A stretch of DNA of 64,000 nt from Cedecea davisae DSM 4568 (GTDB taxonomy: Bacteria > Pseudomonadota > Gammaproteobacteria > Enterobacterales > Enterobacteriaceae), in NCBI RefSeq assembly GCF_000412335.2, contig NZ_KE161030.1, forward strand, positions 3,038,595-3,102,594. The letters run 5' to 3'. The notes beneath the pieces were generated by a model, which was not told the DNA's origin, did not search any database, and saw only the letters and a program-made list of their open reading frames with translations. Made by a program: the position numbers and the translations under genes. Shown here one piece after another: positions 8,860 through 18,325 of this stretch (the first letter of the stretch is position 1; every line of letters starts with the position of its first letter).

Positions 8860-8893
8860 CGGTGTACGCACCCTTGAGGGTACTAAGTACACC
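8857..8893. promoter_or_regulatory. Palindromic operator of the toxin-antitoxin locus
   Basis: The inverted repeat GGTGTAC-N19-GTACACC (8861-8867, 8887-8893) encloses a smaller perfect palindrome GTACTAAGTAC (8880-8890), and CACCGGTG at 8857-8864 adds a third symmetric element. They sit right at and upstream of the toxin start, where HTH antitoxins of this class bind to repress their operon. Confidence 0.6.
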
Positions 8894-9083
8894 AACAAGG
8901 TGACATAGTAAGCCAACATTTTATTTTCCGATCGAAATTTTCGCTTTTACCTGCGAACAAACAAGTTTGAAACGTTCAAAGCATTGGAAGGAATAAACAA
9001 ATGAATGCAAATGCGGGGAGTATTTTCACTCTGGAGGGAGGAGTCTCGAGAAAATGCGAAAACAACAGAAGGTGGAGGGCATT

Positions 9084-9128
9084 CCCCGCGCTCTCCGCGT
9101 CCTTAACAAACGCATAGAGAGAGCGGGG
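9084..9128. repeat. GC-rich inverted repeat downstream of fruA
   Basis: CCCCGCGCTCTC (9084-9095) and GAGAGCGGGG (9119-9128) can pair across a 23-base loop, with one bulged pair, just after the fruA stop on the minus strand. No T-tract follows, so it is more likely an mRNA 3'-end stabiliser or weak terminator than a strong terminator. Confidence 0.4.
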
Positions 9129-9139
9129 AAACAGAGCGG

Positions 9140-10837
9140 TTATGCGGCTTTAGCAGCCAGCTCGGTTTCAGGGCGTTTCAGGAAGGCGTAAGACAGGCCC
9201 GCCACCAGCGTACCGGCGATAATCGCCAGCAGATAACCCAGCACCGGCGTGATTGCGCCAGGAATAAGCAGCACGAACAGGCCGCCGTGCGGCGCCATCA
9301 GCTTCGCGCCTACCGCCATGGAGAGTGCCCCGGTCAGCGCGCCGCCGATGATACAGCAAGGCAGAACGCGCATCGGGTCACGGGCGGCAAACGGGATCGC
9401 CCCTTCGGTAATAAAGCACAGGCCGAGAACCAGAGCCGCTTTGCCCCCTTCCTGCTGCGCTTTATCAAACTTACGGCGCGCAACCAGAGTCGCCAGGCCC
9501 AGCGCCAGAGGTGGCACCATGCCCGCAGCCATAATCGCCGCCATCGGCGCGTAGGTTTGCGTACTTAACAGCCCAACGCCGAAGGCATAAGCCGCTTTGT
9601 TCACCGGGCCACCCATGTCGGTACACATCATCCCGCCAAGAATAGCGCCCAGCAGTACCGCGTTAGCGGTGCCCATGGTTTGCAGCCAGTGCGTCAGGCC
9701 AGCAAGGATTTTGGCAACCGGGGTGCCGATCAGGTAGATCATCGCCAGGCCAACAACCAGGCTTGAGAACAGCGGAATGATCAGAATTGGCTTCAGCGCT
9801 TCCATGCTTGGCGGCAGCTTCAGCTTTGAGCTAATCAACTTCGCAATATAGCCCGCCAGGAAACCGGCGATGATCCCGCCGATAAAGCCGGAACCGGTGC
9901 TCACCGCCAGCATGCCGCCGATAAGACCCGGCGTCAGGCCAGGGCGGTCTGCGATGGAAAACGCGATATAGCCTGCAAGCACCGGCACCATCAGAGCGAA
10001 GGCAGAGCCGCCGCCGATTTGCATCAGCGCCGCAGCCAGGGTGCCTGGCTCTTTAAACGCCTGGATACCAAAGGCAAAGGAGAGCGCGATACACAGGCCG
10101 CCCGCCACCACCATCGGCAGCATGTAAGAAACCCCGGTCAACAGGTGACGGTAAGCCCCGGCGCTCTCTTTCTTGCCGGACTCCTGGCCCGCGCTCGCCT
10201 TGCCCACAGCTTCATAAGGTTTGGCTTCAGCCAGCGCTTTATCCAGTTCCTGAGAAGTTTTCTTCAGCGCAAGGCCGGTAGAGGTGCGGTACATCGGCTT
10301 ACCGGCAAACTTCGCCAGATCCACTTCGATATCCGCCGCAACGATAACCAGATCTGCCGCAGCCACTTCTTCTGGCGTGATAGCGTTACCCGCGCCAACC
10401 GAGCCGCGAGTTTCAACCTTCACCCACCAGCCGCGTTTTTTGGCTTCGGTTTCAATCGCTTCCGCAGCCATAAAAGTATGCGCTACGCCTGTCGGGCAGG
10501 CTGTAACGGCTACAATACGTTTCGGGCCGCTGGCGGAAACCGCCTGGGCAGGAGCCGCAACAGCCGGAGCGGTATACGGCGTGGCTTTACCTTTGGCTTC
10601 GCTCAGGAACAGCTCAGGATGCTGAACCGCACGATCGATATCGCCGAGGAAAACTTTTTTACCGTTCAGCGCGTTGTCAGCAGGAACAGCATTCCCCACC
10701 ACGATAGCCAGTTCGGCATCGTTTGGGTTGTCGATAATGTCGAGATGCGCTTTTTGCGCAGCGGCACCGAGCAGCGTCTTCGCGAGATATGCGCGCGCCT
10801 GGCCCAGCCCCGGCTCAATAATTAACAGCGTTTTCAT
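9140..10837 (-). CDS. fruA: PTS fructose transporter subunit IIB'BC (FruA)
   Basis: 565 residues. A degenerate IIB' domain (about 1-100) precedes an active IIB domain with the phosphocysteine at C114 in the VTACPTGVAHTFMAAEA motif, then a membrane IIC domain from about residue 225 (YRHLLTGVSYMLPMVVAGG). FruA imports fructose and phosphorylates it at C1. It is the last gene of fruBKA, 16 bp after fruK. Confidence 0.96.
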   Translation of the reverse strand: MKTLLIIEPGLGQARAYLAKTLLGAAAQKAHLDIIDNPNDAELAIVVGNAVPADNALNGKKVFLGDIDRAVQHPELFLSEAKGKATPYTAPAVAAPAQAVSASGPKRIVAVTACPTGVAHTFMAAEAIETEAKKRGWWVKVETRGSVGAGNAITPEEVAAADLVIVAADIEVDLAKFAGKPMYRTSTGLALKKTSQELDKALAEAKPYEAVGKASAGQESGKKESAGAYRHLLTGVSYMLPMVVAGGLCIALSFAFGIQAFKEPGTLAAALMQIGGGSAFALMVPVLAGYIAFSIADRPGLTPGLIGGMLAVSTGSGFIGGIIAGFLAGYIAKLISSKLKLPPSMEALKPILIIPLFSSLVVGLAMIYLIGTPVAKILAGLTHWLQTMGTANAVLLGAILGGMMCTDMGGPVNKAAYAFGVGLLSTQTYAPMAAIMAAGMVPPLALGLATLVARRKFDKAQQEGGKAALVLGLCFITEGAIPFAARDPMRVLPCCIIGGALTGALSMAVGAKLMAPHGGLFVLLIPGAITPVLGYLLAIIAGTLVAGLSYAFLKRPETELAAKAA

Positions 10838-10853
10838 TGCCTGTCTCCTGCTG

Positions 10854-11792
10854 TCAGTGGAAAGGTTTCAGGTCGACACGAGCCATCATGGCGGCCAGTT
10901 GTGTGCGATCGGTAATGCCGACATTGCTCTGGCTAACGGCCAGGGCAGCAACGGCGGTGGCAAGACGTAGAGTGTGTTCGCTGGACTCGCGCATCAGCAG
11001 GCCGTAAATCAGGCCACCAACCATTGAGTCGCCCGCGCCCACGGTGCTAACCACTTCGCAAGACGGCGGCCGCGCAATCCATTCCCCGGAGGCGTTAACC
11101 CACAGCGCGCCTTCCGCACCCAGCGAAATAACAACGTGGGCAATGCCCTGCTCGCGCAGCGCGTGAGCGGCTTCAATAACATCTTTAAGTTCTGGCAGCT
11201 TGCGGCCAGCCCAGATTTCCAGCTCGCGACGGTTTGGTTTTACCAGCCACGGCGCAGCTTTCAGCCCGGCCACTAAGGCCTCGCGGCTGCTGTCGAAGAT
11301 GATGCACGGGCACTGGCTGCGCAGGCGAGTCATCCAGTCGGTGAACGCCTCAGGGGAAACGCCTGCCGGCAGGCTGCCGCTAACACAAACCATATCGAAC
11401 TGGCCCAGCCAGCTCAGGGAGTCCGCCACAAAGCGTTCCCAGTCCGCGCCGGTCACTTCAAACCCGGAGAAGTTGAGGTCGGTCACTTCGCCATCTTTTT
11501 CGGTCAGCTTGACGTTAATACGGGTGCGGCCCTGTACCACCTGGAAGCGGTTAGCTATGCCCAACTCGCTGAACAGCTGCTGAAAACCGTCCTGGTTATC
11601 TTTACCGAGGAAACCGCCAACGGTGACGTCGATACCGAGATCTTTCAGGACTTTGGCAACGTTAATCCCTTTACCTGCGGCATGCAGGCCGGTGGTGCGA
11701 ACGAGGTTAACTTCGCCGCGCTCAATCTCCGGGCAAAAGCCCACCAGATCGTAGGCCGGGTTCAGGGTAATAGTGGCTACACGTCTGGTCAT
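10854..11792 (-). CDS. fruK: 1-phosphofructokinase FruK
   Basis: 312 residues, PfkB/ribokinase family. It phosphorylates fructose 1-phosphate to fructose 1,6-bisphosphate. The N-terminal TRRVATITLNPAYDLVG, the GKGINVAKVLKDLG substrate loop and the C-terminal STVGAGDSMVGGLIYG with the catalytic Asp (PfkB signature 2) are present. Its ATG overlaps the fruB stop by one base (TAATG), indicating coupled translation. Confidence 0.96.
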   Translation of the reverse strand: MTRRVATITLNPAYDLVGFCPEIERGEVNLVRTTGLHAAGKGINVAKVLKDLGIDVTVGGFLGKDNQDGFQQLFSELGIANRFQVVQGRTRINVKLTEKDGEVTDLNFSGFEVTGADWERFVADSLSWLGQFDMVCVSGSLPAGVSPEAFTDWMTRLRSQCPCIIFDSSREALVAGLKAAPWLVKPNRRELEIWAGRKLPELKDVIEAAHALREQGIAHVVISLGAEGALWVNASGEWIARPPSCEVVSTVGAGDSMVGGLIYGLLMRESSEHTLRLATAVAALAVSQSNVGITDRTQLAAMMARVDLKPFH

Positions 11793-12922
11793 TACGCGCC
11801 CTCCCCGAGACCGGCAGCGATGGCATCGCCAATCGCCTTCAGCGCCTGTTCAGCATCTTCACCCTGGGCGGTGAAGCGCAGGCGGTGGCCCTTCTTAACG
11901 CCGAGTGCAACAACTTTCATCAGGCTGCGTCCATTTGCCGGTTTTCCGGTTCCATCAAGGTTTGTCACGGTTATTTCGCTATTAAATTGTTTAATGGTGT
12001 TGACCAGCGCCGTACCCGGGCGGGCGTGCAGGCCGTGTTCATTGCGCACGGTGAATTCAGCGCTCAGCGCCTCTTCGGCCGGAGCCTCATCGCTGGTCAG
12101 CAGCGTCAGCAAAGTTGGCGCATCGGCGCTTAACAGTTTGTCGGCGCGATTGCCAATCAGCATATCGCTCAGGCGGTTCAGCACCTGAAGCGGCTGCTCG
12201 TCGGCAACGGCGACGGTCATCAGCAGCGAGACCGGCTGGCCTTGAGCTTCGAAAGTCGCCGCCGGGCGGCTAACGGCGACCGCGCTGGCAAGGTTGCCTT
12301 CTGCGCTGTCGTTCAGCCAGATGCCCTGCCCGAGGTAGAGCGGCTTTCCGGAAATGACATTGCTGACAAAGGCTGCATCTGCCGCGCCAGCCTGCTTGAG
12401 GCGGCCAGCGTTTAGCGCCTGCAGCGTTATCAGGTCGCTGGCGTCAACGTTCAGCGCCAGCAGGCTGTTGTCCAGCAGCAGGGCCGTGGACTGTTTTTCG
12501 CCCATTAGCAGCGCGCGTAACTCTTCCGCGCCGGTGGCCGACTTCAGCTGTTCAGCAACTTCATCGTCGCTCAGCACATGGGTCAGCTGGCGCAGCAGGC
12601 CGAGGTGTTCGTCGGAGCTGGCGGCAATACCGATGGCGACGTACGCCGTCTGGCCTTCGCCCCACTCTACGCCGTCAGGAAACTGGAACACCTGAACGCC
12701 GGTCTTCAGCACCAGGTCGCGGGTGTCGGTGGTGCCGTGCGGGATAGCAATCCCGTTGCCAAGGTAGGTAGAGGTTTGCTGCTCGCGGGCCAGCATACCG
12801 TTCACATAGCCTTCACCGACATTACCGGCCTGCACCAGGGCAGCGGCAACCAGGCGGATGGCCTCTTCTTTACTCCCGGCGGATTTACCGGGATGAATAT
12901 CCTGCACAGATAACTGGAACAT
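11792..12922 (-). CDS. fruB: PTS fructose diphosphoryl-transfer protein FruB (IIA-HPr fusion)
   Basis: 376 residues with three parts: an N-terminal IIA domain (phosphohistidine H62 in [10 protein letters not shown]), a central linker domain, and a C-terminal HPr-like FPr domain (phosphohistidine H299 in [14 protein letters not shown]). It passes phosphate from enzyme I to FruA. First gene of the operon, with two Cra operators upstream. Confidence 0.96.
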   Translation of the reverse strand: MFQLSVQDIHPGKSAGSKEEAIRLVAAALVQAGNVGEGYVNGMLAREQQTSTYLGNGIAIPHGTTDTRDLVLKTGVQVFQFPDGVEWGEGQTAYVAIGIAASSDEHLGLLRQLTHVLSDDEVAEQLKSATGAEELRALLMGEKQSTALLLDNSLLALNVDASDLITLQALNAGRLKQAGAADAAFVSNVISGKPLYLGQGIWLNDSAEGNLASAVAVSRPAATFEAQGQPVSLLMTVAVADEQPLQVLNRLSDMLIGNRADKLLSADAPTLLTLLTSDEAPAEEALSAEFTVRNEHGLHARPGTALVNTIKQFNSEITVTNLDGTGKPANGRSLMKVVALGVKKGHRLRFTAQGEDAEQALKAIGDAIAAGLGEGA

Positions 12923-12937
12923 AAATCTCCTCTCTCG

Positions 12938-12958
12938 CTGAATTGAAACGATTCAGCT
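12938..12958. promoter_or_regulatory. Cra (FruR) operator, fruB-proximal
   Basis: TGAAACGATTCA (12944-12955) matches the Cra consensus TGAAWCGNTTCA and sits 22 bp upstream of the fruB start. It is nested in a longer inverted repeat GCTGAAT-N7-ATTCAGC. Cra represses fruBKA and is released by fructose 1-phosphate. Confidence 0.85.
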
Positions 12959-13008
12959 TTTCTGAGAAAAAATACGTCATCTCCGGGTGGCGGGATGCCT
13001 AAGATGAC

Positions 13009-13024
13009 GCTGAAACGTTTCAAG
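13009..13024. promoter_or_regulatory. Cra (FruR) operator, distal
   Basis: GCTGAAACGTTTCAAG contains the perfect palindrome TGAAACGTTTCA, a strong Cra site, 65 bp upstream of the first one. Two spaced Cra operators are also the arrangement at E. coli fruB. The remaining intergenic DNA to setB (13025-13319) shows no further recognised element. Confidence 0.85.
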
Positions 13025-13319
13025 GAGTGTTGCGCTAAATCGGCTTTCTGTGCAACATTTCTCGCATTTCAGCTTTCTAAATTTAGAGCTTCAGCACATT
13101 TTCATTTTAGCAGACGACAAAGTTCAGCGCCTGAACCGACGGTAATGGTTCGGCATCAGCAAACTTCAGCTTTTACAAACGAGCGATCACCCGGACGGGT
13201 GTTAATGAGGTTTGATGAATTATTTGTGCTGGCCGTCCGACATCCTGCGAGGGTAAATCTGTTTATTTAAGGGTAACGGGCGTACACTCCGCGCATTCTT
13301 TTTCCTGCCGCCCGATAGC

Positions 13320-14504
13320 ATGCAAAACGCTCCCGTTACCGCCGCCCGTAAGCCTCTTGATTTCACTTCATCCGCGTTTCTGATAGTCGCATTTTTGACC
13401 GGCATCGCCGGTGCGCTGCAAACGCCGACCTTAAGCCTGTTTTTGACCGATGAAGTTCATGTCCGCCCCGCGCTGGTAGGTTTTTTCTTCACCGGCAGCG
13501 CGGTGATAGGCATTCTGGTCAGCCAATTTCTCGCCGGGCGTTCTGACCGCAAAGGCGACCGCAAAAAGCTCATTTTTGCCTGTTGCCTGCTGGGCGCCCT
13601 GGGCTGCGTGCTGTTCGCCTGGAACCGTAACTACTTTGTTCTGCTGTTCGTTGGCGTGTTTTTGAGCAGCTTTGGCTCCACGGCCAACCCGCAGATGTTT
13701 GCTCTCGCCCGCGAGCACGCCGACCACACCGGGCGCGAGGCGGTCATGTTCAGCTCTATCCTGCGCGCTCAGGTCTCTCTCGCCTGGGTTATCGGGCCGC
13801 CAATTGCCTATGCGCTGGCGATGGGGTTCGGGTTTGAAGTGATGTACCTGAGCGCCGCTTTTGCCTTTGTGATTTGCAGCGCGATGGTCTGGCTGTTTCT
13901 GCCGTCAATGCGTAAAGAGCCGGTGGTAAAAACAACCGCCACCCTGGAAGCGCCCCGCAGCAACCGCCGCGATGCGCTGCTGCTGTTCACCGCATGCACC
14001 ATGATGTGGGGCTGTAACAGCCTGTATATCATCAATATGCCGCTCTATATTATTAACGAACTGCATCTGCCGGAGAAGCTGGCCGGCGTAATGATGGGCA
14101 CAGCCGCCGGGCTGGAAATCCCGACTATGCTGATTGCCGGGTACTACGCAAAACGGCTGGGAAAACGCTTCCTGATGCGGGTAGCTATCGGCGCGGGACT
14201 GCTGTTTTACATCGGCATGCTGACGCTGCATAACCAATATATGCTGCTTGGGCTACAGCTGCTGAACGCTATCTTTATCGGCATTCTCGCCGGGATCGGC
14301 ATGATCTATTTCCAGGATTTGATGCCGGGCCAGGCCGGTGCGGCAACCACGTTGTACACCAATACTACGCGCGTTGGCTGGATAATTGCCGGTTCTATGG
14401 CAGGTGTAGTGGCGGAAATCTGGAACTATCACAGCGTATTTTTCATCGCGCTGGGGATGATTGCGATTAGCGTTTATTGCATGGCGCGCATCAAGGATAT
14501 TTAA
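13320..14504 (+). CDS. setB: Sugar efflux transporter SetB (MFS)
   Basis: 394 residues with twelve predicted helices, close to E. coli SetB throughout ([59 protein letters not shown]). The family exports lactose, glucose and analogues; E. coli SetB has also been linked to chromosome segregation. The RBS is weak. It lies immediately before yeiW, as in E. coli, and so marks the left flank of the island. Confidence 0.94.
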   Translation: MQNAPVTAARKPLDFTSSAFLIVAFLTGIAGALQTPTLSLFLTDEVHVRPALVGFFFTGSAVIGILVSQFLAGRSDRKGDRKKLIFACCLLGALGCVLFAWNRNYFVLLFVGVFLSSFGSTANPQMFALAREHADHTGREAVMFSSILRAQVSLAWVIGPPIAYALAMGFGFEVMYLSAAFAFVICSAMVWLFLPSMRKEPVVKTTATLEAPRSNRRDALLLFTACTMMWGCNSLYIINMPLYIINELHLPEKLAGVMMGTAAGLEIPTMLIAGYYAKRLGKRFLMRVAIGAGLLFYIGMLTLHNQYMLLGLQLLNAIFIGILAGIGMIYFQDLMPGQAGAATTLYTNTTRVGWIIAGSMAGVVAEIWNYHSVFFIALGMIAISVYCMARIKDI

Positions 14505-14698
14505 GGCGCGGTGGCGGCCTCGAGGTCAATCAGCCAGGTAATAGCCTGCTCGCGCGTACTGCCGCACATGTCGGCCGCGGGCTGAAGGCCGCCGCAAACT
14601 TTAGGCCGCAGAGGCGAGCCAAACAGCTTACAGCGCAGCCGCTCGTCGAGCTGAACGCAGGGCGTGTTGGCGGGCTTGCCTAACATATAATTATTCAC
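14501..14698 (-). pseudogene. yeiW: YeiW C-terminal fragment (gene split by the island)
   Basis: From residue GKPANT on, this frame is the C-terminal two thirds of YeiW, a small zinc/iron-chelate cysteine-cluster protein (YkgJ family): [36 protein letters not shown]. Its first six codons, from a GTG at 14698 (MNNYML as read), come from island DNA; an internal ATG at 14686 is also possible. The matching N-terminal fragment lies at 33283-33390. Joining both at GGCTTGCC restores an 84-residue protein colinear with the intact copy at 31704-31958. The conserved first four cysteines are lost here, so function is unlikely. Confidence 0.92.
14673..14680. other. Left attachment site core (attL) of the serine-integrase island
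   Basis: GGCTTGCC is shared with 33308-33315. Left of it lies yeiW coding sequence, right of it AT-rich island DNA. The central TT (14676-14677) is the likely two-base crossover, typical of large serine recombinases. See the right site and findings for the arm symmetry. Confidence 0.88.
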
Positions 14699-14775
14699 TG
14701 TTTAAAATTCACATTCCTGCTGTTAGCATCAGGTCCATCTGATCAATCAATACCATCCGAAGGGAATCACACTTA

Positions 14776-16692
14776 ATGAAACCTAAGCTGTATTCGTACG
14801 TGCGTTTTTCATCTGTGAAACAACGGGAAGGCAACTCCCTGGAGCGTCAGCAAGATACCGCTCTAAAAATTGCGACCCGTTATAATCTCGAACTTGATAC
14901 AACGGCTTTCCATGATCTCGGCATGTCCGCGTTCAAAGGAAAAAATGCTCATGAAGGGAAGCTATCGGAGTTCATCAAGCAGATTGGGGTTAAAGTTCCC
15001 GTTGGTTCGTGGCTGGTAGTCGAAAATCTTGACCGCATTAGTCGTGATGATGCCTGGAGCGCTTTGGATATATTCAAGAGCATACTTAGCAAGGGGATAG
15101 TCGTTGTTACTGGTATGGATGAAAAGGTCTATAAGTACGCGGACGTAAAGAATAATCCAACCGATTTAATCATTTCGTTGTTGATGTTCACACGCGCCCA
15201 CGACGAATCGTTGACAAAAAAGAATCGGGTTGAAGCCCAGGCTCGTTCGCTGATACGACACAACCTGACAAGAGAACCGGGAACACCAGCAAAAGCCATA
15301 GAATCAGTAGGTCAGAATGTCTGGTGGGTAGACACAAAATCAGGATACGTTACCCCACACTCCATTTATTTTGCCGCAGCGCAGAAGATTATCGAACTAA
15401 AACAAAACGGTGAAACTCTTCTTGGTATCCAACGATATCTTAACGAACACTACACTGCCCCTAAAAAGAGGGTTTATAAAGACAAGACAGGTCAAGCGCT
15501 GACACCCAAAACGGAGCAATGGGGCAAACATTTGATCAGAACCTTTTTGAATCCCACTGTTCACGGACAAAAAATCTTCACGCTGGATAAACGCGATGAA
15601 TCAGGTGCCATCATATACGATTCCGAATCAGATGAACCGTTGAAAGAAACATTCATTATTCCGGATTACTATCCAGCACTTATGTCGGAAGTAGACTACT
15701 TGACACTTTCGAAGTTAGATCGACATCGTGCTGTCACTCGTAGTTCATCAACATATCCAGGAGGTAATCCTGAACCTGAAATACCGCTACTCTCAGGTAT
15801 CGGTATTCTTTTTTGCGGTAAATGTGGATCTTTCATGTTCAAATCTGGTTCAAGTGAAAACAAGTACCGATATATATGTGGTTCAAAAATCGTTCAGGGT
15901 AAACCTTGCGGTAAAAAAGGGTTTACGTCATACCAACTTGAGCACACTGTTTTACAACTAATCGCTGATCACGTCTGGAACAACCACCAAGAGGATAAAA
16001 CAGCATGGTACGAATCTGAGATTGAAAAGGCATCTGAAGCGGTTAAGAAGCTGCTAAAACTAGCAACTTTGACAGACAACATCGAAGAATTGGCAGATCA
16101 GATTAATGCCAATAAACAAAAAAAAATTACGCTTGAGAAAGAATTTCAACAGTACAAAATCAGCCGTTCAGAAATTCAAACTACTGGCTGGGATCAATTC
16201 CGACATTTCGATGTTCATGACACAAAGAATCCTGAGCGTAAGCGGATTAGACTGAAGGTAAAGCAAGCTATCAAACGTATTGATTGTTATGACATTGATG
16301 GTCGGCACAGTCATTTTGAAGTGACCTTCGCCGACGAAACAAAGCAGAGAATAGTGATTAAGTTTAATCGCAACAGATCACCTGGTATTTCGTATGTAGA
16401 GGCACAAACAGTAAACGATCATGACTTACTAAAAATGCAGGGACTTGTGTTGCACTCCTTCATTGATGAACTGATTTCACCTGAAAAATTTGCGCAGCAT
16501 ATTAAAGACAAACACGAAGTCAGCATTCTAAACCCGACATTTATAACCGAGCTGGAGGATGGCGTAACCCGAGACGAAGACAGTGGAATGGCTATCAGGG
16601 TAGATGGCATTACGAGCAAATCATATGCAACTGTCAACGGCATTAAGTACGAGATTAACTCACTGGAAGACTTAGAGAAACTTTCACAGTAA
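14776..16692 (+). CDS. Large serine recombinase (site-specific integrase of the island)
   Basis: 638 residues. The N-terminal resolvase domain has the catalytic Ser12 in YVRFSSVKQ with R10, and LDRISRDD at 85-92. A Recombinase domain (about 165-310) follows, then a zinc ribbon with C347, C350, C368 and C378, and a coiled-coil stretch (about 408-465) as in phage integrases of this class. It should recombine attP with attB in yeiW without host factors. It starts 99 bp from the crossover and reads away from it, which places the gene next to attP in the free circle. The RBS is GAAGGGAATC upstream of the ATG. Confidence 0.95.
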   Translation: MKPKLYSYVRFSSVKQREGNSLERQQDTALKIATRYNLELDTTAFHDLGMSAFKGKNAHEGKLSEFIKQIGVKVPVGSWLVVENLDRISRDDAWSALDIFKSILSKGIVVVTGMDEKVYKYADVKNNPTDLIISLLMFTRAHDESLTKKNRVEAQARSLIRHNLTREPGTPAKAIESVGQNVWWVDTKSGYVTPHSIYFAAAQKIIELKQNGETLLGIQRYLNEHYTAPKKRVYKDKTGQALTPKTEQWGKHLIRTFLNPTVHGQKIFTLDKRDESGAIIYDSESDEPLKETFIIPDYYPALMSEVDYLTLSKLDRHRAVTRSSSTYPGGNPEPEIPLLSGIGILFCGKCGSFMFKSGSSENKYRYICGSKIVQGKPCGKKGFTSYQLEHTVLQLIADHVWNNHQEDKTAWYESEIEKASEAVKKLLKLATLTDNIEELADQINANKQKKITLEKEFQQYKISRSEIQTTGWDQFRHFDVHDTKNPERKRIRLKVKQAIKRIDCYDIDGRHSHFEVTFADETKQRIVIKFNRNRSPGISYVEAQTVNDHDLLKMQGLVLHSFIDELISPEKFAQHIKDKHEVSILNPTFITELEDGVTRDEDSGMAIRVDGITSKSYATVNGIKYEINSLEDLEKLSQ

Positions 16693-17202
16693 ATAACACG
16701 CTAAATCACTCTCCCCTTGCCTACCTGACAAGGGGAAAGCAACCAAACCGTCCCCCAGAAACCATTCCATACCAAAGCCCCGTAAAACTTTATACCGAGC
16801 GTTTTAGAGCAAGGGTTCAAATTACATCGTATTCATTATGTCTACGAACTGTGCGAGTTGCACCGCTTCTTATCGAAACACCTCTATGGTTGCCGGAAAC
16901 CCCGCACAAAGTAGATGGTTATGTCTTTCAATCGCAGTATTCAAGACTAAGCGCAGCCCCGCCCCACATTAGCATCAAGCATATGAACCATACAAAAACC
17001 CTGTAAATACAATCGACTTAGTAACAATCCCCTCTCTTCCTCTCATGTTAATTGATCGTTTTTATAGATCAATTAAGCAATATTGATAGATTTTATAGAT
17101 CGATGTAAGATCATGATTCTTCGGTTGGTGTTTCTCGTAAACAAGACTCATGGAATGAATACTCTGTCCACGATGGAGTGAGAACGATAGAAGGCATCCA
17201 GA
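16693..17202. other. Intergenic region after the integrase gene
   Basis: About 500 bp of AT-rich DNA. Near its start CCCCTTG and CAAGGGG (16713-16736) can form a hairpin that could end integrase transcription, although no T-tract follows. Near its end lies the repeat-rich candidate operator at 17051-17101. No coding sequence was recognised in between. Confidence 0.5.
17051..17101. promoter_or_regulatory. Repeat-rich candidate operator upstream of the envelope cassette
   Basis: TTTTATAGATC occurs twice as a direct repeat, at 17060-17070 and 17091-17101, exactly 31 bp apart (about three helical turns). The first copy lies in a perfect inverted repeat ATTGATC-N9-GATCAAT (17051-17073) and the second in a weaker one. 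Position about 100 bp before the next gene suggests a transcription regulator site. Function unknown. Confidence 0.45.
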
Positions 17203-17967
17203 ATGACTATCCTTATAAAAACCTTAAAAATCATGGCGTCAGGTGTTGTTTTCGTTTCAGGTATAACCACCGCCACCAGTACCGTCTATTTCTTGCCAGA
17301 GGCAAAATCAGCAGGTGTCGCAAGCAGCGACAAAAACGCCCTGATGTTTCTCGGGATGGACAGGGATGTAAATCTGAAGGGGATATGCTTCGCGATGACA
17401 AAGCAATCCTCATCAATCGTTCCGCTGGTAGATATCACTGCTACAACTGATAACGGCAGATTCACGATGCACGGACTGCGCCCAAAGAATAACGACGATA
17501 CGAAGGAATTGGTCTGTTCTCTTGGTTCAGAAGCCGGGGATTTCTTGACGGGCATTTCGAAGTCAACAGTCGTTAACGTGAAGCTGGATTTCAACGGCGA
17601 GATCCGCAGTTACAGCTTCAACACTACAGAGTTCGGAAAGATATTGACTACCAATGGGCAAGACGTGTGGGAAGAAGCAGCTAAAGGCTACGCTCAGGGA
17701 GTACGTGCCCCCGTTTTCTATGGAAGCGGCAGCGAGGCCCCCAAAAACAATAAAGTAACCTCAAATGTCGATACACCCAGTTATGAAGCAAGCGATGAGA
17801 AACTTAATGCTGTCTGGAAAAGACTTAGTCCTGAAACACGAAAACGTTTACTCCCTTCTCAAAGAGAATGGATAAAGCAAAAATCCGCCTGCAATAATGA
17901 GCAGAAATGTCTTATCGACATGACGAACAATCGCATTCGTGAACTGGAATCTGAACATGGAAAATAA
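17203..17967 (+). CDS. Exported protein with LprI/DUF1311-like C-terminal domain
   Basis: 254 residues. The N-terminus (MTILIKTLKIMASGVVFVSG) has a signal peptide or anchor. The middle about 150 residues are not recognised. The last about 60 residues (DEKLNAVWKRLSPETRKRLL, SQREWIKQKSACN, CLIDMTNNRIRELE) fit the LprI/DUF1311 fold of lysozyme-inhibitor-like proteins, with the paired Cys of that family. It is likely periplasmic. It overlaps the next gene by 11 bp, and a third gene follows with overlap, so the three read as an operon. A role in envelope protection is only a guess. Confidence 0.75.
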   Translation: MTILIKTLKIMASGVVFVSGITTATSTVYFLPEAKSAGVASSDKNALMFLGMDRDVNLKGICFAMTKQSSSIVPLVDITATTDNGRFTMHGLRPKNNDDTKELVCSLGSEAGDFLTGISKSTVVNVKLDFNGEIRSYSFNTTEFGKILTTNGQDVWEEAAKGYAQGVRAPVFYGSGSEAPKNNKVTSNVDTPSYEASDEKLNAVWKRLSPETRKRLLPSQREWIKQKSACNNEQKCLIDMTNNRIRELESEHGK

Positions 17968-18325
17968 TGCGCTGGCTTTGGTTTTAAAAAACGATTGGGT
18001 AGCTTTATCTTCTTCTAATGCCTATACAGGAAAATACACGGTCGGACGATTTCACCTGACAGATACGTTTATCATTGAGTATATGAAGTTGATACATGAA
18101 ATCGAAATACCTGATTCATGGGTCAGTAGCAGTTTCACTAACATACCAGATACCGATACCCGTAGGGTTATGTATATGGAAGGCTGCGATATGTTATCGA
18201 AAGAAACAATGAACGAAATTCGTAATACGGTGAAGTCCCCAACAGACAATATGAAAATACACCGCAATGGCAATCATGTTACCAAAATAGAATTCATGGA
18301 AGAACGAAATGAAATCACCCTATGA
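17957..18325 (+). CDS. Hypothetical protein, middle gene of the three-gene cassette
   Basis: About 122 residues from the ATG at 17957 (MENNALALVLKNDWVALSSS); the frame is open from 17939. No signal peptide, membrane segment or known family is recognised. It looks like a soluble mixed alpha/beta protein. It overlaps the upstream LprI-like gene by 11 bp and the downstream OB-fold gene by 17 bp, and this tight packing supports its being real. Confidence 0.65.
   Translation: MENNALALVLKNDWVALSSSNAYTGKYTVGRFHLTDTFIIEYMKLIHEIEIPDSWVSSSFTNIPDTDTRRVMYMEGCDMLSKETMNEIRNTVKSPTDNMKIHRNGNHVTKIEFMEERNEITL

Noticed and set aside
14501..14698. Treating the left yeiW fragment as an intact short gene with its own GTG start
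   Set aside because: Its first six codons come from island DNA and the first four family cysteines are missing; the rest of the gene is found at the right junction.
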